Source of the DNA: Balanoglossus misakiensis
Taxonomy: Eukaryota; Hemichordata
DNA: 64,000 nucleotides
Reading direction: 5' to 3'
Assembly (NCBI GenBank): GCA_040954595.2
Contig: CM082597.2
Coordinates: 9,176,001-9,240,000 of the forward strand
In this document: piece by piece, positions 1 through 9,795 of the stretch
Position numbering within the stretch: position 1 is the first letter of the stretch
Layout of the letters: each line of letters starts with the position of its first letter
The notes under the pieces: model-generated
Told to the model about the DNA's origin: nothing
The model's input: only the letters and a program-made list of their open reading frames with translations
The model's database searches: none
Translations under genes and position numbers: made by a program

Positions 1-234
1 ATACAGCCACAATCAGGCATTGATGACATGTTCTTGTATCCCTATCAGTAAGCTTAATTATTTCAATGTACCAATCTACGTCGGAAAATAAAATCTGAAA
101 ATAAATGCAAAAAGTGGCAGCTCTAGTGGCTTTAAAGCACTGAAAGGTTCAGAGGACTAACATTTTTCTGAAAATCCGTCTCCTAAGTGTGCACTACAAT
201 GGCAGTTTAATTGTTTTCAAAAATATCAACTTAC

Positions 235-414
235 GCTCGCATTGGGGCACAAGTGGACCCCAGACACCATCTGCTTGGCATTCCAATGAAGACACATTAT
301 TTATAAACTGATAGCCCTCAATGCATTGATAATAAGCAATGCCACCATACACTGTACTGGTAACATTGGTAAGAATTCCATTGCTGCACTCAGGGGGTCC
401 ACCACATGTTATTC
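235..414 (-). CDS. Sushi (CCP) domain exon
   Basis: A 180-nt exon between a TTTTAG acceptor (just above 414) and a GTAAGT donor (229-234). It starts and ends in phase 1 and encodes one complete sushi/complement-control module. The expected four cysteines (T-C-G-G, Y-Y-Q-C, L-E-C, P-Q-C) and the conserved Trp (G-V-W-G-P) are present, with the G-Y-Q turn before strand five. It joins in frame to the CUB3 exon at 1,497-1,680. Sushi domains mediate protein-protein contacts in complement regulators and adhesion receptors. The donor shows that further coding exons lie beyond the left edge. Confidence 0.9.
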
Positions 415-474
415 CTAAAAAATAAACAACAAATTAGTGTCATTCAAGTTGTTGCTAACAATAGATTCAAGAGA

Positions 475-537
475 CAAATTAAGTCTCTCTCATCACTGCA
501 CTTTTTTCATTAATTATCTTGGATACAAGACACCAGG
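475..537. repeat. Degenerate arm of the 3.6-kb foldback family
   Basis: The segment with AAGTCTCTCTC, a Ty-rich stretch, TTAATTAT and GGATACAAGACACC matches the left arm of the foldback elements at 3,654, 4,405 and 16,298. The right arm is not recognisable, so this is a decayed remnant. Confidence 0.45.
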
Positions 538-1280
538 CTAGGCATATTTGCATAGCTGGTACGACTTATACACGGCGAAAATGTTTTTTTTTTCCTGAAA
601 GAGTGACCTCAAAGCTACAAAATTATGTAGATATCAGCTAGACCGGACATCCCCTTTAACTACTGGATAACCGTCCGAGCATTGGAATGAGACAGAGACA
701 TCATACCTTCTATCTCTGTACTGGTCACCACGCCCTCACTAATCACAATTTCTGGACAGTCTGTCCGAACAAGGATCACAATGATAAGAATGCATGCAGA
801 CAAATACTTAAACTCATAAATGTCAGTTGTTTTAAAGTGAAGGGGTCGTCGCAATGCGTTTGTTTATAAACATTACAATTCATCCACAAATCCCTCAAAT
901 AAGATAATTATTAGAATGAACGAAGCAGCTGACAGTATCCTAGACTGTCCATGACAGCAACTGAAGATCCTAGTAGGTCGTGGCTGTCTAATTTCAGGGA
1001 TTTGTGGATGAATTGCAATGTTTATAAACAAACAAACGCAGTGCGACGACCCCATCACTTTATTGAGTGTGATACAAGAGTGTTGCCATTCCTGTCAATG
1101 GTCCAAAATTGCATTGCAATTGTAAGAAATTACTGTCTCTGTTTTTCCAGCTCTTTGAAGTTTCGTAAAAATTCAAAAACATTTGCACCTTTCAATTAAT
1201 GACTCTAAATCACAAGGAATAAAGGGAGAGTGTGTTTCTAAGAATTCTGTAACAACTTTTTCTGAAATGTTAGTAAGTTA

Positions 1281-1487
1281 CTGTAAAACTCTTTATTTTC
1301 GCGAGCAAGAGATTTTCGCGAAATACGCGAGAGCCAAAATAGCGTGAAAATAAAAAGTTGCGTAATTTTTTTGAAGATAAAGATGCAATGAATGAAATAA
1401 GAGAACGCGAAAATTAATACTGGCGAAACAGTGGCCTCTCTCGATGTCGCGAAAAATTTCAACTCGTGAAAATAAAGTGTTTTACAG
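1281..1487. repeat. TA-flanked MITE (CTGTAAAAC family), copy 1
   Basis: The element begins CTGTAAAACTC and ends TTTTACAG, flanked by TA on both sides. The inside is rich in TTTTCGCG and CGCGAAAA, with the internal phrase GAGAGCCAAAA shared with copies at 1,720, 1,961 and 7,461. Inverted ends, a TA target, about 200 bp and no ORF suggest a non-autonomous Tc1/mariner-like element, by analogy. It ends about ten bases from the donor of the CUB3 exon. Confidence 0.75.
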
Positions 1488-1496
1488 TATGTGTAC

Positions 1497-1680
1497 CTGG
1501 TGAAAATGAAGCCCTGAATCCTTTAGCTGGTCGTGTTCTACTACTCCTGAACACAACCGAAAAGTGTCCAATGTCTGTACGGCAATCGGGTGGTGGCACA
1601 GTGCCATCAATGACTCCATCAGAATTGCCACTCCATGGACCAATAATGACATCATCATCACTCTCAGTACCATTGTATAC
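1497..1680 (-). CDS. CUB3 domain, second-half exon
   Basis: A 184-nt exon with an acceptor ending GAAG and a GTACAC donor. It starts in phase 0 and ends in phase 1. Joined to the exon at 2,334-2,518 it continues the CUB motif D-Y-I-I-V-Y-N-G, which supports the splice. It carries the end of the CUB fold, K-G-F-R-A-S-F, where the aromatic residue is intact. An insertion-like loop with P-P-P-D-C lies between. CUB domains are beta-sandwich binding modules of extracellular proteins. Confidence 0.88.
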
Positions 1681-1719
1681 CTTCAGAAACAAAGACAAAT
1701 TAAGCATGCATTGTAAATA

Positions 1720-1914
1720 CCGTAAAACGGGAAATCTTCACAACAGGAAATTTTCGCGATATCAAAGGTGGCTACTGTTACGCGACAATTAATTTTCACA
1801 TTGGCATATTTTACTGCATTGTTATCTCTGAAGCATTTTAAGCGACTTTTTATTTTCATATTTTTTGGCTCTCACATAGTTTACGAAAATTTATCGTTCA
1901 CGAAAATTTTATAG
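1720..1914. repeat. TA-flanked MITE (CTGTAAAAC family), copy 2
   Basis: It starts CCGTAAAACGGGAAAT after TA, contains TTGGCTCTCACATAG, and ends in a degenerate GAAAATTTTATAG before TA. It lies in the CUB3 intron, in the opposite internal orientation to copies 1 and 3. Confidence 0.65.
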
Positions 1915-1960
1915 TATTCAATCCTTGTTGCATTTCCTGCTGTAACAGCTACTCAACATA

Positions 1961-2166
1961 CTGTAAAATGGGAAATGTTCGCAAACAATAAATTTTCGCG
2001 ATCTACGTGAGAGCCATCAAAACATGAAAATAAAAAGTTGCGTAAAAATGTTTTTCGGGGATAATGATGCAGTGAAATACAAGAACGTGAAAAGTTATTG
2101 TTGCATAACACTTGCCTCTTTTGATAACGCGAAAATTTCATGTTGCAAAAGTATCCCGTTTTACAG
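1961..2166. repeat. TA-flanked MITE (CTGTAAAAC family), copy 3
   Basis: It starts CTGTAAAATGGGAAATG and ends CCCGTTTTACAG, flanked by TA. The internal GAGAGCCATCAAAAC and AAAAAGTTGCGTAA match copy 1. With copy 2 it fills most of the roughly 650-bp intron between the two CUB3 exons. Confidence 0.75.
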
Positions 2167-2333
2167 TATATATGTGATTAATTAAATTTCCAAATTGTGT
2201 TCCAAAGTTGTATAGTTTGAAGTAATGTCTGCCAAAATTGTCAAACTAAAATCACTGCAAAATAATATGACAAATTTTTTAATATGACAAATATTTTTAA
2301 CATGGCTGACTCATGATCATACCTGATACTCAC

Positions 2334-2518
2334 AATGATGTAATCAACATCTGTGTTCCTCTCTAATCCAAAGTTCTCATCAAAGATAAGAGTTAATGGT
2401 CTTCCAGTTGGTTCCTTGATTAACCAGCTACACATAACATCATCAGGGTAAGTGCTAACATCATACCCTGGTGACTGAATCGTGCCAAAACTACGCAGAA
2501 TTTCAATTCCCTGGCAAC
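2334..2518 (-). CDS. CUB3 domain, first-half exon
   Basis: A 185-nt exon with an AAAG acceptor and a GTGAGT donor (2,328-2,333). It starts in phase 1 and ends in phase 0. It encodes the start of a CUB domain: G-C-Q-G, then S-P-G-Y and Y-P-D-D, the conserved C-S-W-L-I (Trp intact), and L-T-L-I-F-D before the acidic D-V-D-Y-I-I strand, which continues in the exon at 1,680. The alternative downstream donor GTATGA (2,322) would break the D-Y-I-I-V-Y-N-G motif, so the GTGAGT donor is preferred. Confidence 0.9.
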
Positions 2519-2757
2519 CTTTAAAGAAACAAGTGACCTATCGGTCAAAAGAGCTCTGCTGACTTTAACAGTGAAACCTATAGCTGGGCAATGATATGAA
2601 TACCCTAGGTTTTAATCATAACAATTGTATTCTATTAAACAAAACCAAACATAGACATCACAAGTATTTAATATCCACATTCAGCCTGATTCATTGTGCT
2701 AAAGAAAGAAAGAATTTATTCCTAAAGAACAACATCAAAAGGAAGTACCAAGGTACT

Positions 2758-3275
2758 AATTTGCATATTCATGACCCGATCAAAATTCCAATAAAACAAA
2801 ATCAGGTAGGGGCACCATAACACACATTCTACCAAATTTCAGCTCCATCGTACATGTAGTTAGGGAGAAGAAGATTTTTTACCAAAAATTATATTTTTAG
2901 ATCTAATTTGCATATTCATGACCCGATCATATCCAAATTTATGAAATCAGGTAGGGGCACCATAACACACATTCCTGCCAAATTTCAGCTCCATCGTACA
3001 TGTAGTTAGGGAGAAGAAAATGTTTGACCAACATTCTATTTTTAGATCTAATTTGCATATTTATGACCCCATCAAATCCAAATTTACAAAATCAGGTAGG
3101 GGCACCATAACACACATTCCTACCAAATTATAGCTAAATATGCAATGTCGTTTTAACGAAGAAGATTGAAATACCGAAAGTTGACGGACGACGGACAACG
3201 GACGCCAGACGACAGACGGACACTTATCAACCTACTGCTACAGCTTGGCTGACACAAGTGACAGCCAAGCTAAAA
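2758..3275. repeat. Three tandem ~146-bp repeats with a pyrimidine/purine-rich tail
   Basis: The phrase AATTTGCATATTCATGACCC recurs at 2,758, 2,905 and (slightly changed) 3,050. Each copy is followed by CAGGTAGGGGCACCATAACA and, after that, CAGCTCCATCGTACATGTAG or a variant. The array ends in a GACGGACGACGGAC-type stretch and GCTTGGCTG...CAGCCAAGC, a short hairpin. It lies in the intron between CUB2 and CUB3. Related AATTTGCATATT phrases occur near 62,490. Confidence 0.75.
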
Positions 3276-3653
3276 ATACCAAACAAGGAATAATGAATTC
3301 AATCCACAGGTTTGGTGTAATCCTGGCTGCCTTTTATTTTGTGCTAGGGGATCAAATCACATAATAATTGCCTTCTGGATAAAAAGTCGTACGCGACAGA
3401 AGAAATGACTGTTAACTGTATATGACTTCCTTAGGTCAAACCTTTCTGTCGTTATACATGTAGTTATCAAATTAAACTCATTTAACTTTTTTCACATTTT
3501 GTTATTTTTTCTGTTAAAAAGTTCCATAATGACCCAGTATCAGATTAGCTTATATTATAAACTTCCAGAAAGAATGGCAAAAGAAGATAGATCTGTGATC
3601 CTTACAATTCTTACTGGGTTGAAATTCTTTGGGAATGATTTTAAGTGATTTAA

Positions 3654-4002
3654 AGGGACAAAGTTTCTCTCACTCGCTGCCCTTTTTCCATTAACTATGT
3701 TTGATACAAGACACTGTTTATGTTATTCTACATGTGGATATATAGTGAATCAACATTCAACCACGCACAACTTCCATCCCGTTTGTAGGATATGAGAGTA
3801 AAAATATTGCCAAAATGAATAAACGGTAGAGACCAATTATTCATTTTGGCGAGTTTTTTCACTCTTGTGTCTACAAGTGGGATGGAAGTTGTTTGTGGTC
3901 AAACGTTGTTTCAATATATATCCACATGTAGAATAACATAAACGCTGTATTGTATCATCATAATTCCTGGAAAAGGGGTAGCGAGAGAGAGTGTTTGTCC
4001 CT
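3654..4002. mobile_element. Foldback MITE, AGGGACAAAG ends, TTAA target, copy 1
   Basis: The left end TTAA-AGGGACAAAG and the right end TTTGTCCCT-TTAA are inverted repeats that extend about 150 bp inward. Both arms contain the GCTGCC(C)TTTT, GATACAAGACA, TCCACATGTAGAATAACATA and CATCCC motifs. A central AATGAATAAACGGTAGAGACC loop joins the arms. No ORF is evident. TTAA at both ends matches piggyBac-type target preference, but no transposase is present, so the superfamily is an inference. Confidence 0.8.
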
Positions 4003-4087
4003 TTAAAACATTGTTCTCTTGCATCATGAATCCTTGATTGCCTCTTCATTCAAACAACGTCTTGATCAATTTGAATGCGTTACCTAC

Positions 4088-4270
4088 CTGCCCAGTAATG
4101 TACATGAAAACCTCTCATTGTAACTGCATCATCACTCTTAATGTCAACTCTCATCATACTTTTGGAAGATATGATGACATTGGGTAACTCCATCCCAGAA
4201 AATAAAGCAAGTCTGAGGGCAGGATTCAGTTCAGCGCCATCGTATACAGACACTTGATCAGCCCCATCTT
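4088..4270 (-). CDS. CUB2 domain, second-half exon
   Basis: A 183-nt exon with a CAACAG acceptor and a GTAGGT donor, phase 1 at both ends. It encodes the second half of a CUB domain: D-Q-V-S-V-Y-D-G, then L-F-S-G, the serine-rich strand I-I-S-S-K-S, and the terminal R-G-F-H-V-H-Y with an intact aromatic residue. It follows the first half at 5,025-5,201 in frame (phase 1). An ATG further upstream at about 4,346 would give a hydrophobic start, but the acceptor and domain logic favour an internal exon. Confidence 0.88.
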
Positions 4271-4404
4271 CTGTTGCAAAGGAGATAAACGGAAAAGATA
4301 TAAAAAATAGCATCAAAGACACTTTGCTCCCATTTGATATGTACATTTAAATGTGACATACCGTACAATCATAGTGATCACAATTTCCTACACAAAACCA
4401 TTAA

Positions 4405-4680
4405 GGGGCAAAGTCTCTCTCTCTCTCGCTGCCCCTTTTCCATTAATTATCGTTTGATTATCGTTTATGTTATTCTAGATGTGGATATATAGTGAATCAA
4501 CATTCCATCCCGCTTCATTTTGGGCGAGATTTTTACTCTCATATCCTAAAAATGGGATGGAAGGTGTGTGTGGTCGAATGTTGATTCACTATATATCCTC
4601 ATGTAGAATAACATAAACGGTGTCTTGTATCAAACATAATTAATGGGAAAAGGGCAGCGAGAGAGAGAGACTTCGTCCCT
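4405..4680. mobile_element. Foldback MITE, AGGGACAAAG family, copy 2
   Basis: It follows TTAA at 4,401-4,404 and ends CGTCCCT before ATAA, a one-base decay of TTAA. The arms share GTTATTCTAGATGTGGATAT and CATGTAGAATAACATAAACG with copy 1. The central loop is shorter. Confidence 0.78.
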
Positions 4681-5024
4681 ATAAGGACACCTTTAGCATT
4701 GATGAGGTAATATAAGAATACATCTGATAAAGAATATTTTCACATCCCAATAAACCAAAATCCAAAACAACTGGAAGAGCCGTTTCTGACATAAGTGGAC
4801 TTTTGGACCAAAAATGTCTAAAACTACCCACCCCCCTCCTCCCCAGTATTGATATTTGTCACATGTTTATGTACACCATAATAACAAATATTGTAGGTCC
4901 TTGTAAACCAAATTTTAAGAAATCGGAAAAGTGACTACTGAGAATTGACCAGAAATGACAAAAATAAAATGTATTTTTAAAAATATAATTACTAATTTTT
5001 GTCATGCTGTAATACAACTCACAC

Positions 5025-5201
5025 GATTAATTGCATCTGAATCCACTACCTGTAAAGTGACAACAAATTCTGTTGTGAATGATGCCAGCTGTCAGTTACA
5101 ATCTTCATTGTTGAGATAATTCTTGCCTTCAAAATATTCTGTACTGCTGAGATTCTGTTTATATGACTGTGCTATGAAATTCCCACCACACAAAGAATAC
5201 A
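5025..5201 (-). CDS. CUB2 domain, first-half exon with in-frame UGA
   Basis: The acceptor CTTTCAG precedes 5,201. The phase-1 frame gives Y-S-L-C-G-G, N-Y-L-N-N-E-D-C-N, a UGA, then Q-L-A-S and F-V-V-T-L-Q-V-V-D. The UGA (5,092-5,094) sits exactly where CUB domains carry the conserved Trp of the C-x-W motif. The exon is taken to end before GTGTGAGT at 5,024, because a phase-1 end joins the next exon in frame. A weaker donor, GTAGTG (5,049), would leave the phases inconsistent. The stop makes the encoded protein truncated unless it is an error, an allele, recoded or edited. Confidence 0.8.
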
Positions 5202-5420
5202 CTGAAAGAAAGAAGAAGTCATCTTAACAGAAACACTTCACAAACAGGACATCAGCAAGATCACAGTCGAGGTAGGGCAAATATTGCCTACATGTGCAAT
5301 CTATAATGTTATACCAGGTTCACGTAGGGTAAAATTCGAAACGTTTCAGAGACACTATTTGCCTAAGGTAAACACAGAGCATTAATGCTTTTAGTTGCCT
5401 TGTGTCCACACATGCAAAGT

Positions 5421-5472
5421 TTATGTGTAGTTCGCGAAAATTTATCGTTTGCGAAAATTTCCAGTTTTACAT
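5421..5472. repeat. Fragment of the CTGTAAAAC MITE family
   Basis: TAGTTCGCGAAAATTTATCG and the following TTTGCGAAAATTTCCAGTTT match the right end of the copy at 7,461-7,651. The rest is missing. Confidence 0.5.
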
Positions 5473-5494
5473 TATGTATAAAACTTGGTATTAC

Positions 5495-5696
5495 CTGCTT
5501 GTCAAGATGCTTCAAAGCCAGTAGCAGTATGCGAACTATCTGAGAGAAATTTCACCAACATTGCATTACCACTGCTAATAACTTCATCAGGCTGGTCCGG
5601 TCCACTGTATGTGGCAAGAACTTTGGATGGGTCAAACACAGACACCTCGACAATGACAACAGTATCATGATAAAGTTCAGTGTCAAAATGTAGAAA
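5495..5696 (-). CDS. CUB1 domain, second-half exon with in-frame UGA
   Basis: A 202-nt exon with acceptor TTCTTTTCAG and donor GTAATA. It starts in phase 0 and ends in phase 1. It encodes F-L-H-F-D-T-E, V-S-V-F-D, A-T-Y-S-G, S-S-G-N-A-M-L-V-K-F, and the final strand G-F-E-A-S followed by UGA (5,502-5,504), then Q-A-G. The two sister CUB domains have Tyr or Phe at the UGA position, so this is a second stop at an aromatic site. The exon otherwise looks intact, with no frameshift. Confidence 0.82.
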
Positions 5697-6060
5697 CTGA
5701 AAAGAATAAAAAAATGTCACAACACACATCATAAATAGTGAGCTGTCTCAAGCCAATATACATGAAAATAAACACAGTTTCATGACTTAAGCCCCATTAG
5801 CTGTAACTTTTTGCATTTTTCAGTATTTCTATTCTGTGTATCAATTATAGTTTCTTGTTCAGCTACGCAGGGCAGAGTTAAATCCATAGTCTTAACTTCT
5901 CAACGAAACCTATGAGGGCACAATCGGCATTGTTGTTGTTTGAAAACATTCGTAAATAATAACAACAGTCAGTACACATACACATGACTCGTTGACAAGC
6001 AGAGAGCTGGGTGTGATGGGTTACTCATGAGGAGAGGAACAAGAAAAAGTGTTTAATTTA

Positions 6061-6247
6061 AATAATAACACATGATAGCGAGGGCAATATCACGATTTGA
6101 AGCCTGCATGAGGGATGGTGATCTCTGACCATAATATTGATGATGCCCGAGCCGCAGGCGAGGGTATCATCAATATTTTGGTCAGAGATCACCAGCCCGA
6201 GGGCAGGCTTCAAATCGTGATGTTGCCCGAGCATAATGTGTTATTAA
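6061..6247. repeat. Near-perfect palindromic foldback element
   Basis: AATAATAACACATGAT...GGGCAATATCACGATTTGAA is mirrored by TTCAAATCGTGATGTTGCCC...AATGTGTTATTA. The inner parts, ATCTCTGACCATAATATTGA and ATCAATATTTTGGTCAGAGAT (one base off), are also complementary, so almost the whole 187 bp can fold. A relative lies at about 48,060-48,222. It is non-coding. Confidence 0.75.
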
Positions 6248-6399
6248 TTTTATTACGCCGAACATTTGAACGTACATACACTGCAGCATGTAGCATGTAG
6301 ACTCGCGTCCATATGTCGTACGTTGCTGAGAATGTAAAATGTCTCGATCTCCCAAGAATTATACGATACCTACTTCGAACTTAGATTATTTTGAAAATA

Positions 6400-6520
6400 C
6401 TGCGCTGTTGGTTGCGATTTTGGTGTATTTACTGCCCGTTTGCAGTAAAATATCATCCAGTAGAACAGGTGTTAAGCCTGTGTGTCGCTTTGAAGCCATA
6501 TAGATGCGGGAGTTGACTGA
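6400..6520. repeat. Segment related to block B
   Basis: TTTGCAGTAAAATATCATCCA, CTTTGAAGCCATATAGATG and nearby bases resemble 48,298-48,365 and 36,000-36,045. On the minus strand all three read L-D-D-I-L-L-Q. It lies next to the palindrome at 6,061 just as block B' lies next to its palindrome, so the two may be one dispersed unit. No function is recognised. Confidence 0.45.
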
Positions 6521-7019
6521 TCGTGAAGGAAGCCATTGAACGACAGTTTGGAACGCGCAGAAGTCGTGCCCAGAACACCAAAACAACCAAGCGGGCAATA
6601 TCAGCGCACGCGACAGGGCTTTATCAACTCTAGCCATGTTATATCACTTTTTTTTCTATATCACGTGAGCGCGTCTCAGCCAATCACGAAAACGGTATAA
6701 TACGTGAGGTGTAATAAACACAAAACAAAATTACTGATAAACTAGCCTGAAGTTATAGATAATGGCCCTTTAATTCAAAAGTTTACCAAAAATCATGTTT
6801 GTTATAAGGAAGAAAAAAATCAAATTATTTTTTTTTAGTTGAAATGAATTTAAATCTAATACATGTGTCTGTTTTTTTTTTTTAAAGTGTTTGTATGTCG
6901 AATGGACGGGAAAAGGTGTTTTGTATAGGCAGGTTTCCAGATTAGACAGAGTTAGTGGTTTATGCAAGTTTTACTGTAAAAAATAACTGGTTTTGGAATT
7001 TGACAGTTTACAAGTGAGC

Positions 7020-7147
7020 ACTTATTCTGGATGTTGCAGGTCCCTGGATTGTCCAAATACATTCTTGTAGAATGTAATAATTATCATCTGGGTATCCAGT
7101 GCTGTGAAAGGTCCCCGATTCACCAGTTTCCAAACCACCACATGTTC
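7020..7147 (-). CDS. CUB1 domain, first-half exon
   Basis: The acceptor ATATTCAG precedes 7,147. The phase-1 frame gives T-C-G-G-L-E, S-T-G-Y-P-D-D-N-Y-Y, then E-C-I-W-T-I-Q-G-P and S-R-I-S: a clear CUB start with the C-x-W motif intact. It joins the last lectin exon in frame (phase 1). The right-hand junction is odd. A phase-0 end matching the next exon would need a GC donor (AGT|GCTCAC) at 7,020, while the canonical GT at 7,021 would shift the frame. A mutated donor is possible. Confidence 0.78.
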
Positions 7148-7460
7148 CTGAATATCATTAAAATAAAAAGAAAGAGTATGTTTGTGTGATGAATGGTCAT
7201 AAAGATTCAGCTCATCAAGTTGACGAAATTTCATTGATGATAAAATTACTTCACCAACAGTGAGTATCCAATGTACATGTATAAAACAATGTTTGTATTA
7301 GTATAAATCAAATGTAAAAATTTTGAAACGACATTTATCACACCCGAAAATTCCAAGAACCGCATATTATGATTCTCTAAGCTCAAACTATCAGTGTGAC
7401 AGATGCCAGATTCTTAAAATACTTGGCCCAGTTTTGTTTCTGATTTATATTTATGACATA

Positions 7461-7651
7461 CTGTAAAACAGGAAATTTTTCATGATATCAAAAGTGGCAA
7501 CTGTTATGCGATGATTGATTTTCGCATTCTCATATTTCACGGCATTGCTATCTTCGAAAAACATTTTTACACAACTTGTTTATTTTCGCGTTTTTTTGGC
7601 TCTCGCATAGTTCGCAAAAATGTATCGCTCGCGAAAATTTCCTGTTTACAG
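7461..7651. repeat. TA-flanked MITE (CTGTAAAAC family), copy 4
   Basis: It starts CTGTAAAACAGGAAATTT and ends AAATTTCCTGTTTACAG, flanked by TA. It contains TTTTGGCTCTCGCATAGTTC as in copy 2. It is the clearest example of the inverted ends in this window. Confidence 0.8.
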
Positions 7652-8340
7652 TACAAAATTCTTTGAGGATCAGACTTTCTGCTGACAGTTCAAAAGTAGT
7701 CTTTAGTTGCAAAGGAGATGATCATACAATTAAACCACGATCGTGACGTCACACTATTCAATAGACAAGTCATTCACTGAGAGAACCTCCGTCTCACACA
7801 AAACCACAGGTTTAAAACCAAGTCCCGGGTAGTTCTAGAACTACCTCCGGGGGTTCTAGAACTACCGCAGGACTCAGTCTCACCTGTCGTAACAAAAATA
7901 CAAATACACAATGCTTTATTTGCATAATTACATTTACTTCTATACCTGTATTCAAAGTACATTTCATTTGAATAGAGTAATTGTTATGTTAATTGAAAGC
8001 GAACTGGATATGCGACAGTCTCCGTATCATTTCATTCAATGCTTCACATTCACAGTTTTGTCTACTGACGTACAAAGCTAATGTCTTGGTGGCTCTCGAG
8101 AGTCTTCATAACATGATAATAAAAGTATAAAATAGACAAAAATCAATTCACCAGAAACAAACTAACGTTGCAATAAATTAACTACAAATTTCTAGAAAAT
8201 TATACTAAATCACATTATCCCCAGATTTGCTTGTATTACTCTAACCAGATGCTTCACTTCGATTTTGCTTCACTACCGACATGTAACAAGGTTGGCTGTT
8301 TTAGGCCTAAAACCCGCGTACCTTGCAAAATTCTGCTTAC

Positions 8341-8534
8341 TTTTTGTTGCTGTTCACCAGACGTGGGTTTGTAATGTCGGACGGATTCACTTCGGTATCA
8401 AGTCTTTTCGCAGATGAGTTACTCACCAATATCGCTACCATACAGACGTGTTGCCGCTGTGGCTCGTAGAGAGTGGTTCGTTCAAAAGCCAGGGAGGCCA
8501 ATACACAGACGGGCAGTAGTACCATGTAGAGCAT
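8341..8534 (-). CDS. Possible alternative first exon with signal peptide
   Basis: From an ATG at 8,534 the minus strand encodes M-L-Y-M-V-L-L-P-V-C-V-L-A-S-L-A-F, which resembles a signal peptide, then 47 further residues without a known domain, up to a strong donor AAAAA|GTAAGC at 8,340. It lies in the intron between the lectin and CUB1. Its end phase (2) does not match the CUB1 exon (phase 1), so it cannot be spliced directly to it. It could be a chance ORF, an alternative promoter exon with an unseen partner, or a separate small gene. Confidence 0.25.
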
Positions 8535-9094
8535 TGTTACCCGGTTTTTGCTTTACCAACATGTAGCCGCTTGTTTTCGCAGATGATATAGATCGGAACT
8601 ACATGTATCTTCAGATCGATTTCATGGACATTTGAAGGAAAATAAAAAAAAAACGTGACACTTACATGTAGGCCTTCTGCATTTGGCCTAGAAAATTTTC
8701 GCGTAAGCTTACCATGTGCACGCAAAACCCCAATAGCTGTAACGCTTCCCATAATACACTACGTAACACACCTGTAAAGTTTAATTTGATGCAAATTAGT
8801 GTTTGAAATTAGCATATCACTCTGACACGTAAGCATGAACATTTAGAGTAACACCTGTCAAGCGTGGGCGATCTTGTAAGGCCCAGCAGGGCGGTCTAGA
8901 ACTACCTGCCCACGACATGATTCATTTATAGGAAAAGGGGTGGCCAACCAAATTTCACAGTCAGCAATGAAGAATAAGCCTCTTTTGATAAGCTTTTGTT
9001 CGTTCATTTTATTGAATCGTTGAGTAAAACGACGTCTTTGTGGTACACGAAGCTCCAATGGTGACAATGTCTGTGGGGGGTCGTGGTTTAAGTT

Positions 9095-9197
9095 AGAGAA
9101 CCACCTCCCCCTCAGTGGTTCTTGGTTTCCAATCGCCTCGGGCCTGCGGCCCTCGGCAATTCGAAACCAAGAACCACCTCGGGGTCGGTGGTTCTCT
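9095..9197. repeat. Hairpin element with GGTTCTTGGTTTC arms
   Basis: AGAGAACCACCTCCCCCTCA and GTGGTTCTTGGTTTC are mirrored by GAAACCAAGAACCAC and GGTCGGTGGTTCTCT around a GC-rich centre, CGCCTCGGGCCTGCGG. It is non-coding, probably a small foldback transposon. Confidence 0.7.
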
Positions 9198-9398
9198 ATT
9201 ACATAAATAGTCTAAAAGAAATTGTTAAGTAAACATAACCATACAATTAATGAGTGGAATTATCTAGCGACAACTGGCCTCAATTTTGAATTTCAAATAT
9301 AACACCATTCTGCACCCAAGGAGACATCACATGATCTGATCCCCCTTGTTTAACTTTTAGTGGTGAGCTCTTCCAAGTATATCTTGTATTGCTTAGGG

Positions 9399-9695
9399 GA
9401 CTCTAACTCTCTCTCCTTCCCTCCCTTCCACCCCCTCCCCTCCCTCTCTAGCTCTCTCCCTCCCCTCTCCCGCCCCTCTCCCTCCCCTCTCCCGCCCCTC
9501 TCCCTCCCTCCCACCCCTCTCTAGCTCTCTCTCCCTCCCTACCCCCCTCTACCCCTCCCTCTCCCTCTAGTTCTCTCTCCCCCTCTCCCTCACTACCACC
9601 CTCCCTCCCTCCCTCCCTGTCACTCTCCAGCTCTCTCTCCCTCCCCCCTCACTCTCCCCTCCCAGCCTCTCCCTCCCGCTCTTTTGCACACACTC
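9399..9695. repeat. Long polypyrimidine (CT/CCT) tract
   Basis: About 290 bases are almost only C and T on the plus strand, with repeated CCCTCTCC, CCCTCCCT and CTCTAGCTCTCTC blocks. It lies about 100 bp from the last lectin exon (9,796) and is a purine tract in the transcribed sense. Such mirror-like homopurine/homopyrimidine DNA can form triplexes. No gene is present. Confidence 0.9.
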
Positions 9696-9795
9696 TCTCT
9701 TAGTATATATATTGGGAGGTGACTACAGCAGTGCGAGAAAAGTAAAGACCTGATGCGAGTAAGGGAAGATTCTAGCTGATTTGAATCAGACTTAC

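Noticed and set aside
4080-4346. Independent protein starting at 4,346 with a hydrophobic N-terminus
   Set aside because: The part after the CAACAG acceptor is a CUB half that phases with its neighbours. The upstream hydrophobic stretch is intron.
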